From assembly GCA_944377425.1 (NCBI GenBank), contig CALWEX010000101.1:1-43355 (forward strand): DNA of 43,355 nt, given 5' to 3'. The translations under genes were made by a program, and so were the position numbers. Origin of the DNA: an uncultured Clostridia bacterium. Its GTDB lineage: Bacteria > Bacillota > Clostridia > Lachnospirales > Anaerotignaceae. The notes beneath the pieces were generated by a model. It saw only the letters and a program-made list of their open reading frames with translations. It did no database searches and had not been told where the DNA came from. Shown piece by piece: positions 32,933 through 41,583 of this stretch. Numbering within the stretch: the first letter of the stretch is position 1; each line of letters begins with the position of its first letter.

Positions 32933-33466
32933 TTATCTTCTTTGAGCATAAGCAGCTTTTAAACGACTAACTTTCCTTATTGTTTCTATTCCGTCAAAAA
33001 ACTCAACAGCAGCACAGAATTTATCCGCAAACGAAACTATATAGCTTTCTTTATATTTTGGAAAATTAATAATACAAGGCCACATGTGCTTTTTAATTGC
33101 GTCAGCCTCTATATCGTTTAAGCCGAATTCCTTTCTTGCATTATCACATGCAATAAGTGCATGCCAAAGTGGATGATACCCCCTCAAAGAGTTCGGTTTT
33201 CTCCAATCATAATAATACATATCATGCATAAGCCCCGCCCTTGCCGCTGAGCGGTAGTCAAGGCCTAATTTTTTACTCCATAAAAAGCTGTAATATGAAA
33301 CGTTAACGCTGTGCTGAAGTCTTGAAGTATGGTTATGCTGTTCGAACTTATCAAGCTTTTTCATACTGTTTGAATGATATATGTCTTTAACACAATCCAT
33401 ATATTCACAAGCAATGCTGTTGTTCTCATTTTCAAGCTCAACAGCGGATAAAATAGCTTTTTTCAT
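32933..33466 (-). CDS. HD-domain hydrolase
   Basis: 177 residues. Metal-binding residues of the HD superfamily are in place: His52, His81-Asp82 in LMHDM, and Asp148 in SFADKF, with His127 in KKHMWP as a further possible ligand. HD proteins of this size are phosphohydrolases acting on nucleotides or related phosphates. The substrate is unknown. It has its own promoter and GGGAG ribosome site. It lies about 85 bases after spoVAE on the same strand, so it is probably a separate unit. There is no sporulation-specific sign in the sequence. Confidence 0.85.
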   Translation of the reverse strand: MKKAILSAVELENENNSIACEYMDCVKDIYHSNSMKKLDKFEQHNHTSRLQHSVNVSYYSFLWSKKLGLDYRSAARAGLMHDMYYYDWRKPNSLRGYHPLWHALIACDNARKEFGLNDIEADAIKKHMWPCIINFPKYKESYIVSFADKFCAAVEFFDGIETIRKVSRLKAAYAQRR

Positions 33467-33518
33467 ACTTGGTCTCCCTTAAAATTAAATTTAAAATACT
33501 ATACAAAACTTCAATGCT

Positions 33519-33547
33519 ATTTTATCATATTGTTTACATAAAATCAA
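33519..33547 (-). promoter_or_regulatory. promoter of the HD hydrolase gene
   Basis: TTGATT (33542-33547), 17 bases and TAAAAT (33519-33524) on the minus strand, about 53 bases before the start codon. Confidence 0.55.
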
Positions 33548-33551
33548 TATT

Positions 33552-33926
33552 TTAATTTTTATCTTTTGGTTTAAATATAAGGGCTGCCAGCAATGAAAAT
33601 ACTACAGCTATTGTTACACCACCTGCTGCGGATTTAAGCCCGCCTGTAAAAGCGCCTAAAAATCCAACTTTGTCAACTTCCTCAATAACACCTTTAGAAA
33701 GAAGATAACCAAACCCCGTTAAAGGCACAGTTGCTCCAGCTCCGCCAAAATCATATATATATTTGTAAATCCCAAGGCCGCCAAGTATACAGCCGGATAC
33801 AACAAACAATACAAGTATTCTGGCCGATGTAAGCTTTGTTTTATCTATAAGAATTTGGCCTATAACACAAATAGTTCCGCCAGTTATAAAAGCTCTTAAA
33901 TATTCCAAAATATCCAAACTTATCAC
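33552..33926 (-). CDS. spoVAE: stage V sporulation protein AE
   Basis: 124 residues, GTG start at 33926 overlapping the spoVAD stop by 4 bases (GTGA). This is a membrane protein with about four hydrophobic segments. Family segments FITGGTICVIGQILIDKTKLT, GGAGATVPLTGFGYLLSKG and GGLKSAAGGVTIAVVFSLL match the short SpoVAE(b) form. It is part of the SpoVA inner-membrane channel that moves Ca-dipicolinate into the forming spore and out at germination. Confidence 0.93.
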   Translation of the reverse strand: MISLDILEYLRAFITGGTICVIGQILIDKTKLTSARILVLFVVSGCILGGLGIYKYIYDFGGAGATVPLTGFGYLLSKGVIEEVDKVGFLGAFTGGLKSAAGGVTIAVVFSLLAALIFKPKDKN

Positions 33927-34933
33927 TCCGCTTCTATTGCTACAGCATGTGCTATAGCCGGTATAGTTTCTCCCTGCTGAGATATATCAGTATTCATAAG
34001 CGCTCCTGTAGGAATAAGAAGTATATTTTTAATTTCTTTTTTTAATAATTTTTTATAAAAATATCCGCTGAATGTAACAGCTGAGCATGCACAGCCACTT
34101 CCACCGCAGTGTGTGTCCTGTGTTTCATTATCAAATATCTCAATACCGCAGTCTGTAAGATTATTATTAAATATTATTCCGGCTTCCCCAGCGTATTTTT
34201 TAACAAGAGCTTTGCCTACATCACCCAAGTCTCCTGTTGCTATTACATCATAATAATCTGGAGTTCTTCCTGTTTCGTTAAAGTGGGCCTCTATAACATC
34301 ACATGCGGCTCCGGCCATAGCCGCACCCATGTTTCCACTGTCTTTTATACCCATATCTATAATTCTTCCTGTTGTAACATATGTTACTCTAGGTCCTGAG
34401 CCTTCTGAAGAAAGCACAACAGCCCCTGAGCCAGTTACCGTCCATGTTGATGTAGGTGGTCTTTGTGTCCCCAGCTCCAAAGGCGAACGGAACTGCTTTT
34501 CGGCTGAACAAAAATGACTTCCGGCACCGCAAAGTATATTTTTACCAAAACCTCCGTCTATAAGCATACTGCCAAGACTTATGGCCTCTCCAAATGTAGA
34601 GCACGCACCATATATTCCAAAATATGGTATTTTAAAATCTCTTAAACCAAAAGTAGAGCCGCCGCATTGGTTTAATAAATCACCAGCCAATAAATAATCT
34701 ATATCATCAAAATTTTTTTCAGCTTTCTGCAAAGCCGTTTCAAAAGCTTTTTTAAAAAACATGCTTTCGGCTTTTTCCCAGCTTTTTTCTCCAAGCATTA
34801 TATCTTTTGCCACAAAATCAAAATATTTGCCTAAAGGTCCTTCTCCTTCTTTTTTACCGGCATAAGATGCGGCAGATATAATATAAACAGGCTTTTCGAT
34901 TTTTACAGTATGCCTGCCTATTCTTTTATTCAT
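33923..34933 (-). CDS. spoVAD: stage V sporulation protein AD
   Basis: 336 residues, thiolase-like fold. Typical segments are VYIISAASYAGKKEGEGPLG (17-36), YFGIYGACSTFGEA with the nucleophile-position cysteine, STWTVTGSGAVVLSSEG, and HCGGSGCACSAV. SpoVAD is the soluble, membrane-attached subunit that binds dipicolinic acid. Four bases separate its start from the spoVAC stop. Confidence 0.96.
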   Translation of the reverse strand: MNKRIGRHTVKIEKPVYIISAASYAGKKEGEGPLGKYFDFVAKDIMLGEKSWEKAESMFFKKAFETALQKAEKNFDDIDYLLAGDLLNQCGGSTFGLRDFKIPYFGIYGACSTFGEAISLGSMLIDGGFGKNILCGAGSHFCSAEKQFRSPLELGTQRPPTSTWTVTGSGAVVLSSEGSGPRVTYVTTGRIIDMGIKDSGNMGAAMAGAACDVIEAHFNETGRTPDYYDVIATGDLGDVGKALVKKYAGEAGIIFNNNLTDCGIEIFDNETQDTHCGGSGCACSAVTFSGYFYKKLLKKEIKNILLIPTGALMNTDISQQGETIPAIAHAVAIEAE

Positions 34934-34937
34934 GTTA

Positions 34938-35387
34938 TCACCCCATTATAAAATAATGAATTATTCCCACAATAACCGACGTAGTAATGCCGTAAACAAG
35001 TACAGGCCCTGCAACAGTAAACATTTTGGCTCCAAGACCAAGTATAAATCCTTGTGTTTTATATTCTATAGAAGGCGAAACCATTGAATTTGCAAATCCC
35101 GTTATAGGCACAACTGTACCAGCACCGCATTTTTTGCCCATTTTGCTGTATAACCCTAAGCCTGTAAGCAATGCTGATGAAGCAATAAGTATTAAATTTA
35201 CAAGAAGCGCTGTTTTATCTTCGCTATAATTCAAAGACTCAAATATTCTTCTTAATATATGGCCTATTAAGCATATAGTGCCGCCTGAAAAAAATGCCCA
35301 AATACAGTTTTTTATTATATGGCTGTTTGGCGAAAGAACTTTAACAGCCTGTTGGTATTCTTTCTTCTTTTTTTCTGTAGTTTCCAA
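34938..35387 (-). CDS. spoVAC: stage V sporulation protein AC
   Basis: 149 residues, with a charged N-terminus (TTEKKKKEYQQAVKVLSP) then about four membrane helices. The segments FFSGGTICLIGHILRRI and CGAGTVVPITGFANSMVSP match SpoVAC, the subunit linked with mechanosensitive release of dipicolinate. It begins 17 bases after spoVAB. Confidence 0.95.
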   Translation of the reverse strand: METTEKKKKEYQQAVKVLSPNSHIIKNCIWAFFSGGTICLIGHILRRIFESLNYSEDKTALLVNLILIASSALLTGLGLYSKMGKKCGAGTVVPITGFANSMVSPSIEYKTQGFILGLGAKMFTVAGPVLVYGITTSVIVGIIHYFIMG

Positions 35388-35404
35388 ATATTACATCTCC
35401 TTTA

Positions 35405-35830
35405 TCAGCTGAAATACGGAAAAATAAAATATAACAATGCCCCTGTTGTTTTACCCAAAGCTATGGCCCAAACAAAAAGCTCAAGGCCTTTTTTAAGTGA
35501 TGCTCTGCGCATAAAAACAGGCACAACATCAAGAACCTCGGCTATAGAAACAGCAATAGCACCAACAAACACACCTATACCAAAAGAAGGTATTACAGAA
35601 ATAATACCTAAAGGTATTTTAAAATCAAAAACCATTGTTAAAGAACCCAATATACCGCCTAATATAATGGCATTTTCATAAGTAACTATATTTTTTTCAG
35701 TAGATGTTCTTTGTGCCATTCTGGGTACAACACCTATTATGGCAATAAATGAAAAAACACCACCAGCAATAACAACACCCGATGAAAAAGCGGCAATAAA
35801 TGCCAAAATATATCTAGCAATTAAAAGCAT
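35405..35830 (-). CDS. spoVAB: stage V sporulation protein AB
   Basis: 141 residues, hydrophobic throughout with about four helices. The segments FSSGVVIAGGVFSFIAIIG and VPRMAQRT near 35-42 match SpoVAB. It directly abuts the spoVAA stop (35830/35831). Not all Clostridia carry AA and AB, so the presence of both is informative. Confidence 0.92.
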   Translation of the reverse strand: MLLIARYILAFIAAFSSGVVIAGGVFSFIAIIGVVPRMAQRTSTEKNIVTYENAIILGGILGSLTMVFDFKIPLGIISVIPSFGIGVFVGAIAVSIAEVLDVVPVFMRRASLKKGLELFVWAIALGKTTGALLYFIFPYFS

Positions 35831-36442
35831 TTAACTCTCCCCTTTTTTAGAAGCGGTATTAAGCTGATTTTTAATTACTTCTTCTTCGTATGTTGTCATC
35901 TGTACTTCTATAGGTGTAGGGTCAAGGGTAAGCATTTTTCTGCCAAAATGGTTAAAGAAAATTATAATACCAACTGAAAGACCCAAAGAATATGGAATTT
36001 CCATAATATATGGGTTTTCTTTTTCCTCATTAAAGAACATCTTATAATAACCTTTCATTATTTTTGGAACTTCACCATCTGCATGAAAACTCATTATAGC
36101 CGTTGCAGTACCAAAAAACAGAACTAATGATATGGCGGCTACTTTAACAGCATTATACAGTTTGTTTGATTTTTTCTTTTTAGAGTCATACTGTATAAGC
36201 ACATCTTGCTCACCAAGATTATTTATGTTTGCGTCACTAAATTGATTTGTTATAGCTTTTATAATATCTATAGCCGATATTTTATAAATCCCATATTCTT
36301 TATCCGGTATTTTAAAAACCTGTATGTTCTGAATTTTATCAACAGGTACATCTTTGCTGAATACCTCAGCTATATCTTTAATTAATATAAGCTTTTTGTC
36401 TTTTACAGATATTTTTTTTACAGGTAAAATATATATATCCAT
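35831..36442 (-). CDS. spoVAA: stage V sporulation protein AA
   Basis: 203 residues from the ATG at 36442 (AAAGGAA upstream). The longer frame to 36511 runs through the promoter. A soluble N-terminal domain (1-105) is followed by two transmembrane helices (about 112-130 and 160-180), as usual for SpoVAA. It is the first gene of spoVAA-AB-AC-AD-AE. spoVAF is not found downstream. Confidence 0.92.
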   Translation of the reverse strand: MDIYILPVKKISVKDKKLILIKDIAEVFSKDVPVDKIQNIQVFKIPDKEYGIYKISAIDIIKAITNQFSDANINNLGEQDVLIQYDSKKKKSNKLYNAVKVAAISLVLFFGTATAIMSFHADGEVPKIMKGYYKMFFNEEKENPYIMEIPYSLGLSVGIIIFFNHFGRKMLTLDPTPIEVQMTTYEEEVIKNQLNTASKKGES

Positions 36443-36469
36443 AACAACATTCCTTTCTATGAATAAAAC

Positions 36470-36498
36470 TATTATTTCCGTATAAAAAAATACTATTC
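36470..36498 (-). promoter_or_regulatory. possible sigma-G (forespore) promoter of spoVA
   Basis: GAATA (36494-36498), 17 bases and AATAATA (36470-36476) on the minus strand fit the sigma-G consensus (GHATR, CATHHTA) at all but one position. The distance to the spoVAA start is about 28 bases. spoVA is a known sigma-G operon in Bacillus. Confidence 0.55.
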
Positions 36499-36514
36499 CA
36501 AAAGGCATCAAAAA

Positions 36515-36539
36515 AAGGATATGACTAAATCATATCCTT
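36515..36539 (-). terminator. terminator of rarA
   Basis: aaggatatga (36515-36524) pairs perfectly with tcatatcctt (36530-36539) around a 5-base loop, with T7 on the minus-strand exit side. The stop codon of rarA is just upstream. Confidence 0.9.
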
Positions 36540-36545
36540 CAAAGT

Positions 36546-37865
36546 TTATTTTCCGCGTCTTCTTAAAAGAGACTCTTTTATTCTTTTTTCCACTCCGTTT
36601 TCGGTAGGCTCATAATAAACTGTTCCCACAAGCTCATCCGGAAGATACTGCTGTTTAACATAATGCCCTTCAAAATCATGGGCATATTTATAGCCTATTC
36701 CATGCCCCAGCTCTTTAGCTCCCGGGTAATGGCTGTCTTTTAAATGGTTAGGCACAGATTTTATTTTAACGGTTCTTACATCATGAAACGCCTTTTCAAC
36801 ACCTAAATAAGAAGCATTGCTTTTAGGAGCGCATGAAATATAAGTTACGGCCTGCGCAAGTATAATACGGCTTTCAGGCATACCTATAAAAGTTACAGCC
36901 TGCGCCGCAGAAACAGCCACCTGCAAGGCGTGAGGGTCGGCATTTCCCACATCTTCCGAAGCACATATTACAATTCTTCTTGCAATAAAATTAGGGTCCT
37001 CACCAGCATAAAGCATTTTAGCCAAGTAATAAAGAGCGGCATCTGGGTCTGAGCCTCTCATGCTTTTAATAAAAGCAGATATGGTATCGTAATGATTATC
37101 CCCGTCTTTTTCATAGTTAAGAGCTCTTTTTTGTATACATTCCTGAGCTGTTTCTATATCTATATTTATAACACCATTTTCGTCTTTAGGTGTTGATAAA
37201 ACAGCCAGCTCCACAGCATTAAGGGCAGTCCTTGCATCACCGTTTGCCGTATCGGCCAAAAACTCAAGAGCATCGTTATCCATGTTTATTTTAAACATGC
37301 CGTATCCCTTTTTGCTGTCTGTAACGGCACGGTTTATAAGCTCTTTAATATCCTTTGTATTAAGCTGATAAAGCTCAAATATTATGCTTCGGCTTACAAG
37401 GGCTTTGTTAACCTCAAAATACGGGTTTTCAGTAGTTGCGCCTATTAATATTATTGTTCCGTCCTCAACATGTGGCAAAAGAGCGTCCTGCTGTGTTTTA
37501 TTAAACCTGTGTATCTCATCTATAAAAAGTATTGTTTTATTTTGAGAAACTACAAGCCTGTCTTTAGCCTCTGACACTACTTCCTTAATATCTTTTATTC
37601 CGGCAGTTGTAGCATTTATCTGCACAAAAGAGCGTTTTGTGGTATTGGCTATAATTCTGGCAAGCGTAGTTTTTCCTGTTCCTGGCGGTCCATAAAATAT
37701 AACAGAACTTAAATTATCGGCAATAATTGCTCTATAGAGCATTTTTCCTTTGCCTATAATGTGTTTTTGTCCCACAAATTCGTCCAGCGTTTCCGGTCGC
37801 ATTCTTGCCGCCAATGGCGCTGTTTTATCTGCGTTTAGCTGTCTTGTATATTCAAATAAATCCAT
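36546..37865 (-). CDS. rarA: replication-associated recombination protein A (MgsA/RarA)
   Basis: 439 residues, normal length. AAA+ ATPase with Walker A GPPGTGKTTLA (59-69), Walker B LFIDEIHRF, sensor 1 ATTENP, and arginine-finger region. The C-terminal tetramerisation domain includes YLAKMLYAGEDPNFIARRI, ASEDVGNADP and YPGAKELGHGIGYKYAHD. It acts at stalled replication forks with SSB and RecA. It lies 14 bases after the HAD phosphatase gene. Confidence 0.96.
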   Translation of the reverse strand: MDLFEYTRQLNADKTAPLAARMRPETLDEFVGQKHIIGKGKMLYRAIIADNLSSVIFYGPPGTGKTTLARIIANTTKRSFVQINATTAGIKDIKEVVSEAKDRLVVSQNKTILFIDEIHRFNKTQQDALLPHVEDGTIILIGATTENPYFEVNKALVSRSIIFELYQLNTKDIKELINRAVTDSKKGYGMFKINMDNDALEFLADTANGDARTALNAVELAVLSTPKDENGVINIDIETAQECIQKRALNYEKDGDNHYDTISAFIKSMRGSDPDAALYYLAKMLYAGEDPNFIARRIVICASEDVGNADPHALQVAVSAAQAVTFIGMPESRIILAQAVTYISCAPKSNASYLGVEKAFHDVRTVKIKSVPNHLKDSHYPGAKELGHGIGYKYAHDFEGHYVKQQYLPDELVGTVYYEPTENGVEKRIKESLLRRRGK

Positions 37866-37879
37866 TTAATCCACTTCCG

Positions 37880-38716
37880 TTAAATATCAAAAAATCTTTC
37901 ACACGCCAATGCATAACCATTTTCATCATTAGTTAGTGTAACAAAGTCTGCCGCCTGCTTAACTTTATCTGTCGCATTTCCCATAGCCACACCTGTTCCG
38001 CAAAACTCAAGCATTCCCAAATCGTTTAAATCATCGCCTATAGAAACCGTTTCTTTAGGAGATATTCCAAACTCACTGCACAATATATCAATTCCACGGC
38101 TTTTATCAGCACCTTTTTGATTAATAAAAATATATCCGTCCCATAAATTATAACGAATATCAATATTTTCAAAGCCTTTTGATTTTATTTCTTCTATAAT
38201 CTCGTTTTTAATACTTTCGTCACACCCTATAGTTACCTGATAATATCCGCCAGATATTTTTTTAAGCTCGCTATAACTGTTTAAGTAACGTATTCCGCCT
38301 AAATAGCTTTTAAAGCGCCCTAAAGGTGTGTGTGAGTTAAAAAAATCGAACTTTAATTGGTCTTTACTGTGTATATGCTTATAATATTTATATCCATTGG
38401 AAGCCTCAGCAAAAACACCAAATTTTTCGGCTATATTTATAATTTCTTTTGCTTCACTACTTTCCATAAGCATACCGTGTATTGTTCTTTTATTTTCAAC
38501 ATCATACAAAAGTATTCCATCTATGCAAACCATAGGCAAATTTATATTAAGCTCTTTAGCAACAGGCAGTGCTTTTGTAATGTTTCTGCCTGTACATAAA
38601 ACCGTTTTTATGCCTTTATCTGCAAGGCGGTTTATAGCTTTAATATTTTTTTCCGGTATTTTCCCCTTACTGTCTGTTAGGGTACCATCAATATCTGTAA
38701 AAAGTAGTTTATTCAT
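37880..38716 (-). CDS. Cof-type HAD-IIB phosphatase
   Basis: 278 residues. HAD motif I is FTDIDGTLTDS (nucleophile Asp8, acid Asp10), motif II is LCTGR, the lysine motif lies in NQKGADKSRGID, and motif IV is SIGDDLNDLGML. The C2B cap between them defines the Cof type, usually a sugar-phosphate or flavin-phosphate phosphatase. The substrate is not known. It is the first gene of a unit with rarA. Confidence 0.92.
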   Translation of the reverse strand: MNKLLFTDIDGTLTDSKGKIPEKNIKAINRLADKGIKTVLCTGRNITKALPVAKELNINLPMVCIDGILLYDVENKRTIHGMLMESSEAKEIINIAEKFGVFAEASNGYKYYKHIHSKDQLKFDFFNSHTPLGRFKSYLGGIRYLNSYSELKKISGGYYQVTIGCDESIKNEIIEEIKSKGFENIDIRYNLWDGYIFINQKGADKSRGIDILCSEFGISPKETVSIGDDLNDLGMLEFCGTGVAMGNATDKVKQAADFVTLTNDENGYALACERFFDI

Positions 38717-38811
38717 ATAATTACCGCCTTTAATAACTTAATTCAATCACTTTAAAGAATATTCTATTAAATTTCAAAGCACATTGTCAATACAGCCATA
38801 AACCTAAAACA

Positions 38812-38841
38812 AAAAATCCCACCGAAAACAGTGAGATTTTT
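38812..38841 (-). terminator. terminator of the GltD-like gene
   Basis: On the minus strand AAAAATCTCAC pairs with GTGGGATTTTT (one G-U) around a short loop and runs into T6. It lies about 20 bases past the stop codon. Confidence 0.85.
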
Positions 38842-38860
38842 TATAATTATTTATATATTC

Positions 38861-40084
38861 TTATTTACGCTCAGAGCGCATATCATCATCCATAGCCTTA
38901 GCAACTTTTTTTGAAAAGGCAACAGCTTCAACAACTGTTCTGGCACCTAAAACAACATCACCAGAAGCATAAACCTTTTCGCAGGTTGTTTTTCCGTTTT
39001 CATCAGTTATAAGGAAACCTTTTTCAGAGCCTTTAAGGCCTTCTGTTGTGTTAAGAAGCTTATATTTAGGGCTTTGGCTTATGGCTATAATTGTTGTATC
39101 TGCTTTTTCCTGCTCCAACTCGTCGGCATAGCCTGTTGTATTGCCTTCGTCGTCTATTATTGCCAGTTTAAAAACAGGGCCCTCGTCGTTTATTTCACAA
39201 ATCTGTCTGCAAAACTTAAACTCTGCTCCGTCAAGTTTTGCATAAGCTACTTCTTCTTCAGTAGCTCTTATTTTAGTTCCTCTCGCGTAAAGAGTTACAT
39301 TTCTTGCCCCGTTTCTAAGGCATGTTCTGGCAACATCAACAGCAGTGTTTCCTGCACCTATTACAGCTACTGTTTCACCAACGTCATGGCCTTCAGGGTT
39401 TGCAAGGTAGTTGATGGCATAAAGAACATCTCCGCGGCTCTCTCCTGCAATGCCAAGCTTTTTAGGGCGCCATACACCAGTTCCTATAAATACAGATTTA
39501 TAACCGTCTTTAAATAAATCGCCTATTTCCAGCGTTCCGCCTATGGTAGTATCAAGCCTTATCTGAACGCCTATTTCAAGGAGTTTTTTTCTGTATCTTT
39601 CAAGTATTGTTTTAGGCAGTCTATAATCTGGTATACCATATTGAAGCATACCGCCTATTTTTTCCTTTGCCTCAAATATAACAACACTGTAGCCTTCCTG
39701 AGCCAGTTTAAAAGCTATTGTTATACCGGCAGGGCCTGCACCAATAACGGCAACTTTTTGTCCATTTTTCTCTTTGCACTTGATTTTCATTTTGTCAAAG
39801 TATGTATTTGAAATATAATATTCTATAGTTCTAAAGTGAACCGGTATACCCTTTTTGCCAAGCACGCAATGACCTTCACACTGTTCATTGTGATTGCACA
39901 CAAGGGCGCACATCATAGAAAGCGGATTATTTTCAAAAAGCTTCTCACCAGCATCATTAAGGTTTCCGTTTTTAAGCATCTGAATTATTTCAGGTATAGG
40001 TGTATTAACAGGACAGCCTTTAACACAAAGTGGATTTTTACAGTTAAGGCATCTGCTTATTTCATCCATTATATAAACTGACAT
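38861..40084 (-). CDS. GltD/NfnB-like NAD(P)-dependent flavoprotein oxidoreductase
   Basis: 407 residues. The N-terminal Fe-S region includes CLNCKNPLCVKGCPVNTPI (13-31) and CALVCNHNEQCEGHC. FAD binding is at VIGAGPAGITIAFKLAQEGY and NAD(P) binding at VIGAGNTAVDVARTC, with a C-terminal VYASGDVVLGARTVVEAV that contacts FAD. This is the small-subunit glutamate synthase/NADH-dependent ferredoxin:NADP oxidoreductase B family. No gltB or nfnA partner lies beside it, so the electron partner is unknown. Length is slightly below the usual about 460. The ATG has AAGGAG upstream. Confidence 0.9.
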   Translation of the reverse strand: MSVYIMDEISRCLNCKNPLCVKGCPVNTPIPEIIQMLKNGNLNDAGEKLFENNPLSMMCALVCNHNEQCEGHCVLGKKGIPVHFRTIEYYISNTYFDKMKIKCKEKNGQKVAVIGAGPAGITIAFKLAQEGYSVVIFEAKEKIGGMLQYGIPDYRLPKTILERYRKKLLEIGVQIRLDTTIGGTLEIGDLFKDGYKSVFIGTGVWRPKKLGIAGESRGDVLYAINYLANPEGHDVGETVAVIGAGNTAVDVARTCLRNGARNVTLYARGTKIRATEEEVAYAKLDGAEFKFCRQICEINDEGPVFKLAIIDDEGNTTGYADELEQEKADTTIIAISQSPKYKLLNTTEGLKGSEKGFLITDENGKTTCEKVYASGDVVLGARTVVEAVAFSKKVAKAMDDDMRSERK

Positions 40085-40344
40085 AATATCAACTCCTTAA
40101 TCTAAGCAAAAACATTTATAAAGTACGAAAATAAAAACAATTATTTTTGCTTATTTTACATTCATTATATCAGTTCGTCAATGGAAAAATATCAAATTAT
40201 TTAACTTTTTCCTTTTATTTTAAAGGCTTTTTATGCTTTAAAACTTTTTTCACTCTCTGTAAAATGTTAGTAATTTAACAAGTAAATTTTATTTATTTTA
40301 CAGCATAAAATTCATTTCAGCTTCTTTGAATTTTAATTAACAAT

Positions 40345-41370
40345 TTAGTGTATGAACATAGCATCACCAAAAGAGAAAAATCTGTATTTTTCCTCAACTG
40401 CTACTTTATATGCATTAAGAACATTCTCTTTTCCTGCCAAAGCAGAAACAAGCATTATAAGTGTAGATTCCGGCAAATGAAAATTAGTTATAAGGCAGTC
40501 TATAGCCTTAAACTTATAGCCTGGATATATAAATATTTTTGTCCAACCGCTTTGAGCATGAACAATTCCGTTTTCGTCTGTTACAGATTCCAGTGTTCTT
40601 GTACTTGTTGTGCCTACTGAAATTATTCTTCCGCCGTTTTTTCTGGCATTATTAATAATGTCTGCCTGCTCCTGCTCCACAATATAATATTCAGAGTGCA
40701 TTTCGTGATTCTGCACATCGTCTACTTTAACTGGTCTAAATGTTCCAAGACCTACATGGAGTGTAACATGAGCGATTTTAACACCCATTTCCTCTATTTC
40801 TTTAAGAAGCTCTGTTGTAAAATGAAGTCCGGCAGTTGGTGCCGCAGCAGAGCCGTCATTTTTGGCATAAACAGTTTGGTATCTGTTTTTGTCCTCAAGT
40901 TTATGGGTAATATATGGAGGAAGCGGCATTTCCCCCAGCTCATCAAGAACATTTTCAAATAAGCCGTCATATGTAAATTTTACAATACGGTTTCCACCTT
41001 CAATAATGTCAATTACCTCACATTCAAGTTTCCCGTCGCCAAAAACAACTTTATCGCCTATTTTGGCCTTTTTGCCCGGATAAGTAAGTACTTCCCAAGT
41101 ATCAATGTCTTTTCTTGTTAATAAAAGCACTTCAACCCTTGCGCCTGTTCCTTTCCTTTCGCCAATAAGCCTTGCAGGCATAACTTTGGTATCATTTATA
41201 ACAAGGCAGTCTCCCTCTTTAAGGTATGACTTAATATCTCTAAAAACTTTATGCTCTATCTCTCCTGTATTTTTATCCAATACCATTAATCTTGAAGAAG
41301 CTCTGTCTTTTAAAGGTTCTTGGGCAATAAGCTCCTCTGGAAGGTAATAATTAAAGTCTGATGTTTTCAT
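40345..41370 (-). CDS. queA: S-adenosylmethionine:tRNA ribosyltransferase-isomerase
   Basis: 341 residues from the ATG at 41370 (GAGGGGA upstream). The upstream start at 41409 has no ribosome site. QueA signatures are [18 protein letters not shown] (about 6-23), [27 protein letters not shown] and [18 protein letters not shown]. It makes epoxyqueuosine on tRNA from SAM and preQ1-modified tRNA. tgt, its usual neighbour in Clostridia, is not next to it here. Confidence 0.96.
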   Translation of the reverse strand: MKTSDFNYYLPEELIAQEPLKDRASSRLMVLDKNTGEIEHKVFRDIKSYLKEGDCLVINDTKVMPARLIGERKGTGARVEVLLLTRKDIDTWEVLTYPGKKAKIGDKVVFGDGKLECEVIDIIEGGNRIVKFTYDGLFENVLDELGEMPLPPYITHKLEDKNRYQTVYAKNDGSAAAPTAGLHFTTELLKEIEEMGVKIAHVTLHVGLGTFRPVKVDDVQNHEMHSEYYIVEQEQADIINNARKNGGRIISVGTTSTRTLESVTDENGIVHAQSGWTKIFIYPGYKFKAIDCLITNFHLPESTLIMLVSALAGKENVLNAYKVAVEEKYRFFSFGDAMFIH

Positions 41371-41516
41371 TTTTATCCCCTCAATTTGTATTAAATATGT
41401 TAAAATCAATTAGGCATTTTTACAAAAGCGCCTATATCTTTTTGTATTTTATCATACGGCTATTTTTTTGTAAAACCACAAAGCAAAAAATATTCGCAAA
41501 AAAAAGCAAATAGTTA

Positions 41517-41545
41517 TTGTTTATAAACTGAAAATATTATAAAAT
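41517..41545 (+). promoter_or_regulatory. promoter of proS
   Basis: TTGTTT (41517-41522), 17 bases and TAAAAT (41540-41545). The leader is only about 30 bases, so a T-box is excluded for this start. Confidence 0.5.
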
Positions 41546-41583
41546 GTATATTTAGTAATATAATCAGGGAGGAGATTTATTTT

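Noticed and set aside
40085..40344. AT-rich stem between queA and the GltD-like gene
   Set aside because: The best stem (TTTTAAAG/CTTTAAAA) is all weak pairs and has no T-run on the minus strand, so it is not called a terminator.
41371..41583. T-box leader for proS
   Set aside because: The proposed promoter leaves only about 30 bases of leader, and no T-box sequence or specifier stem was seen.
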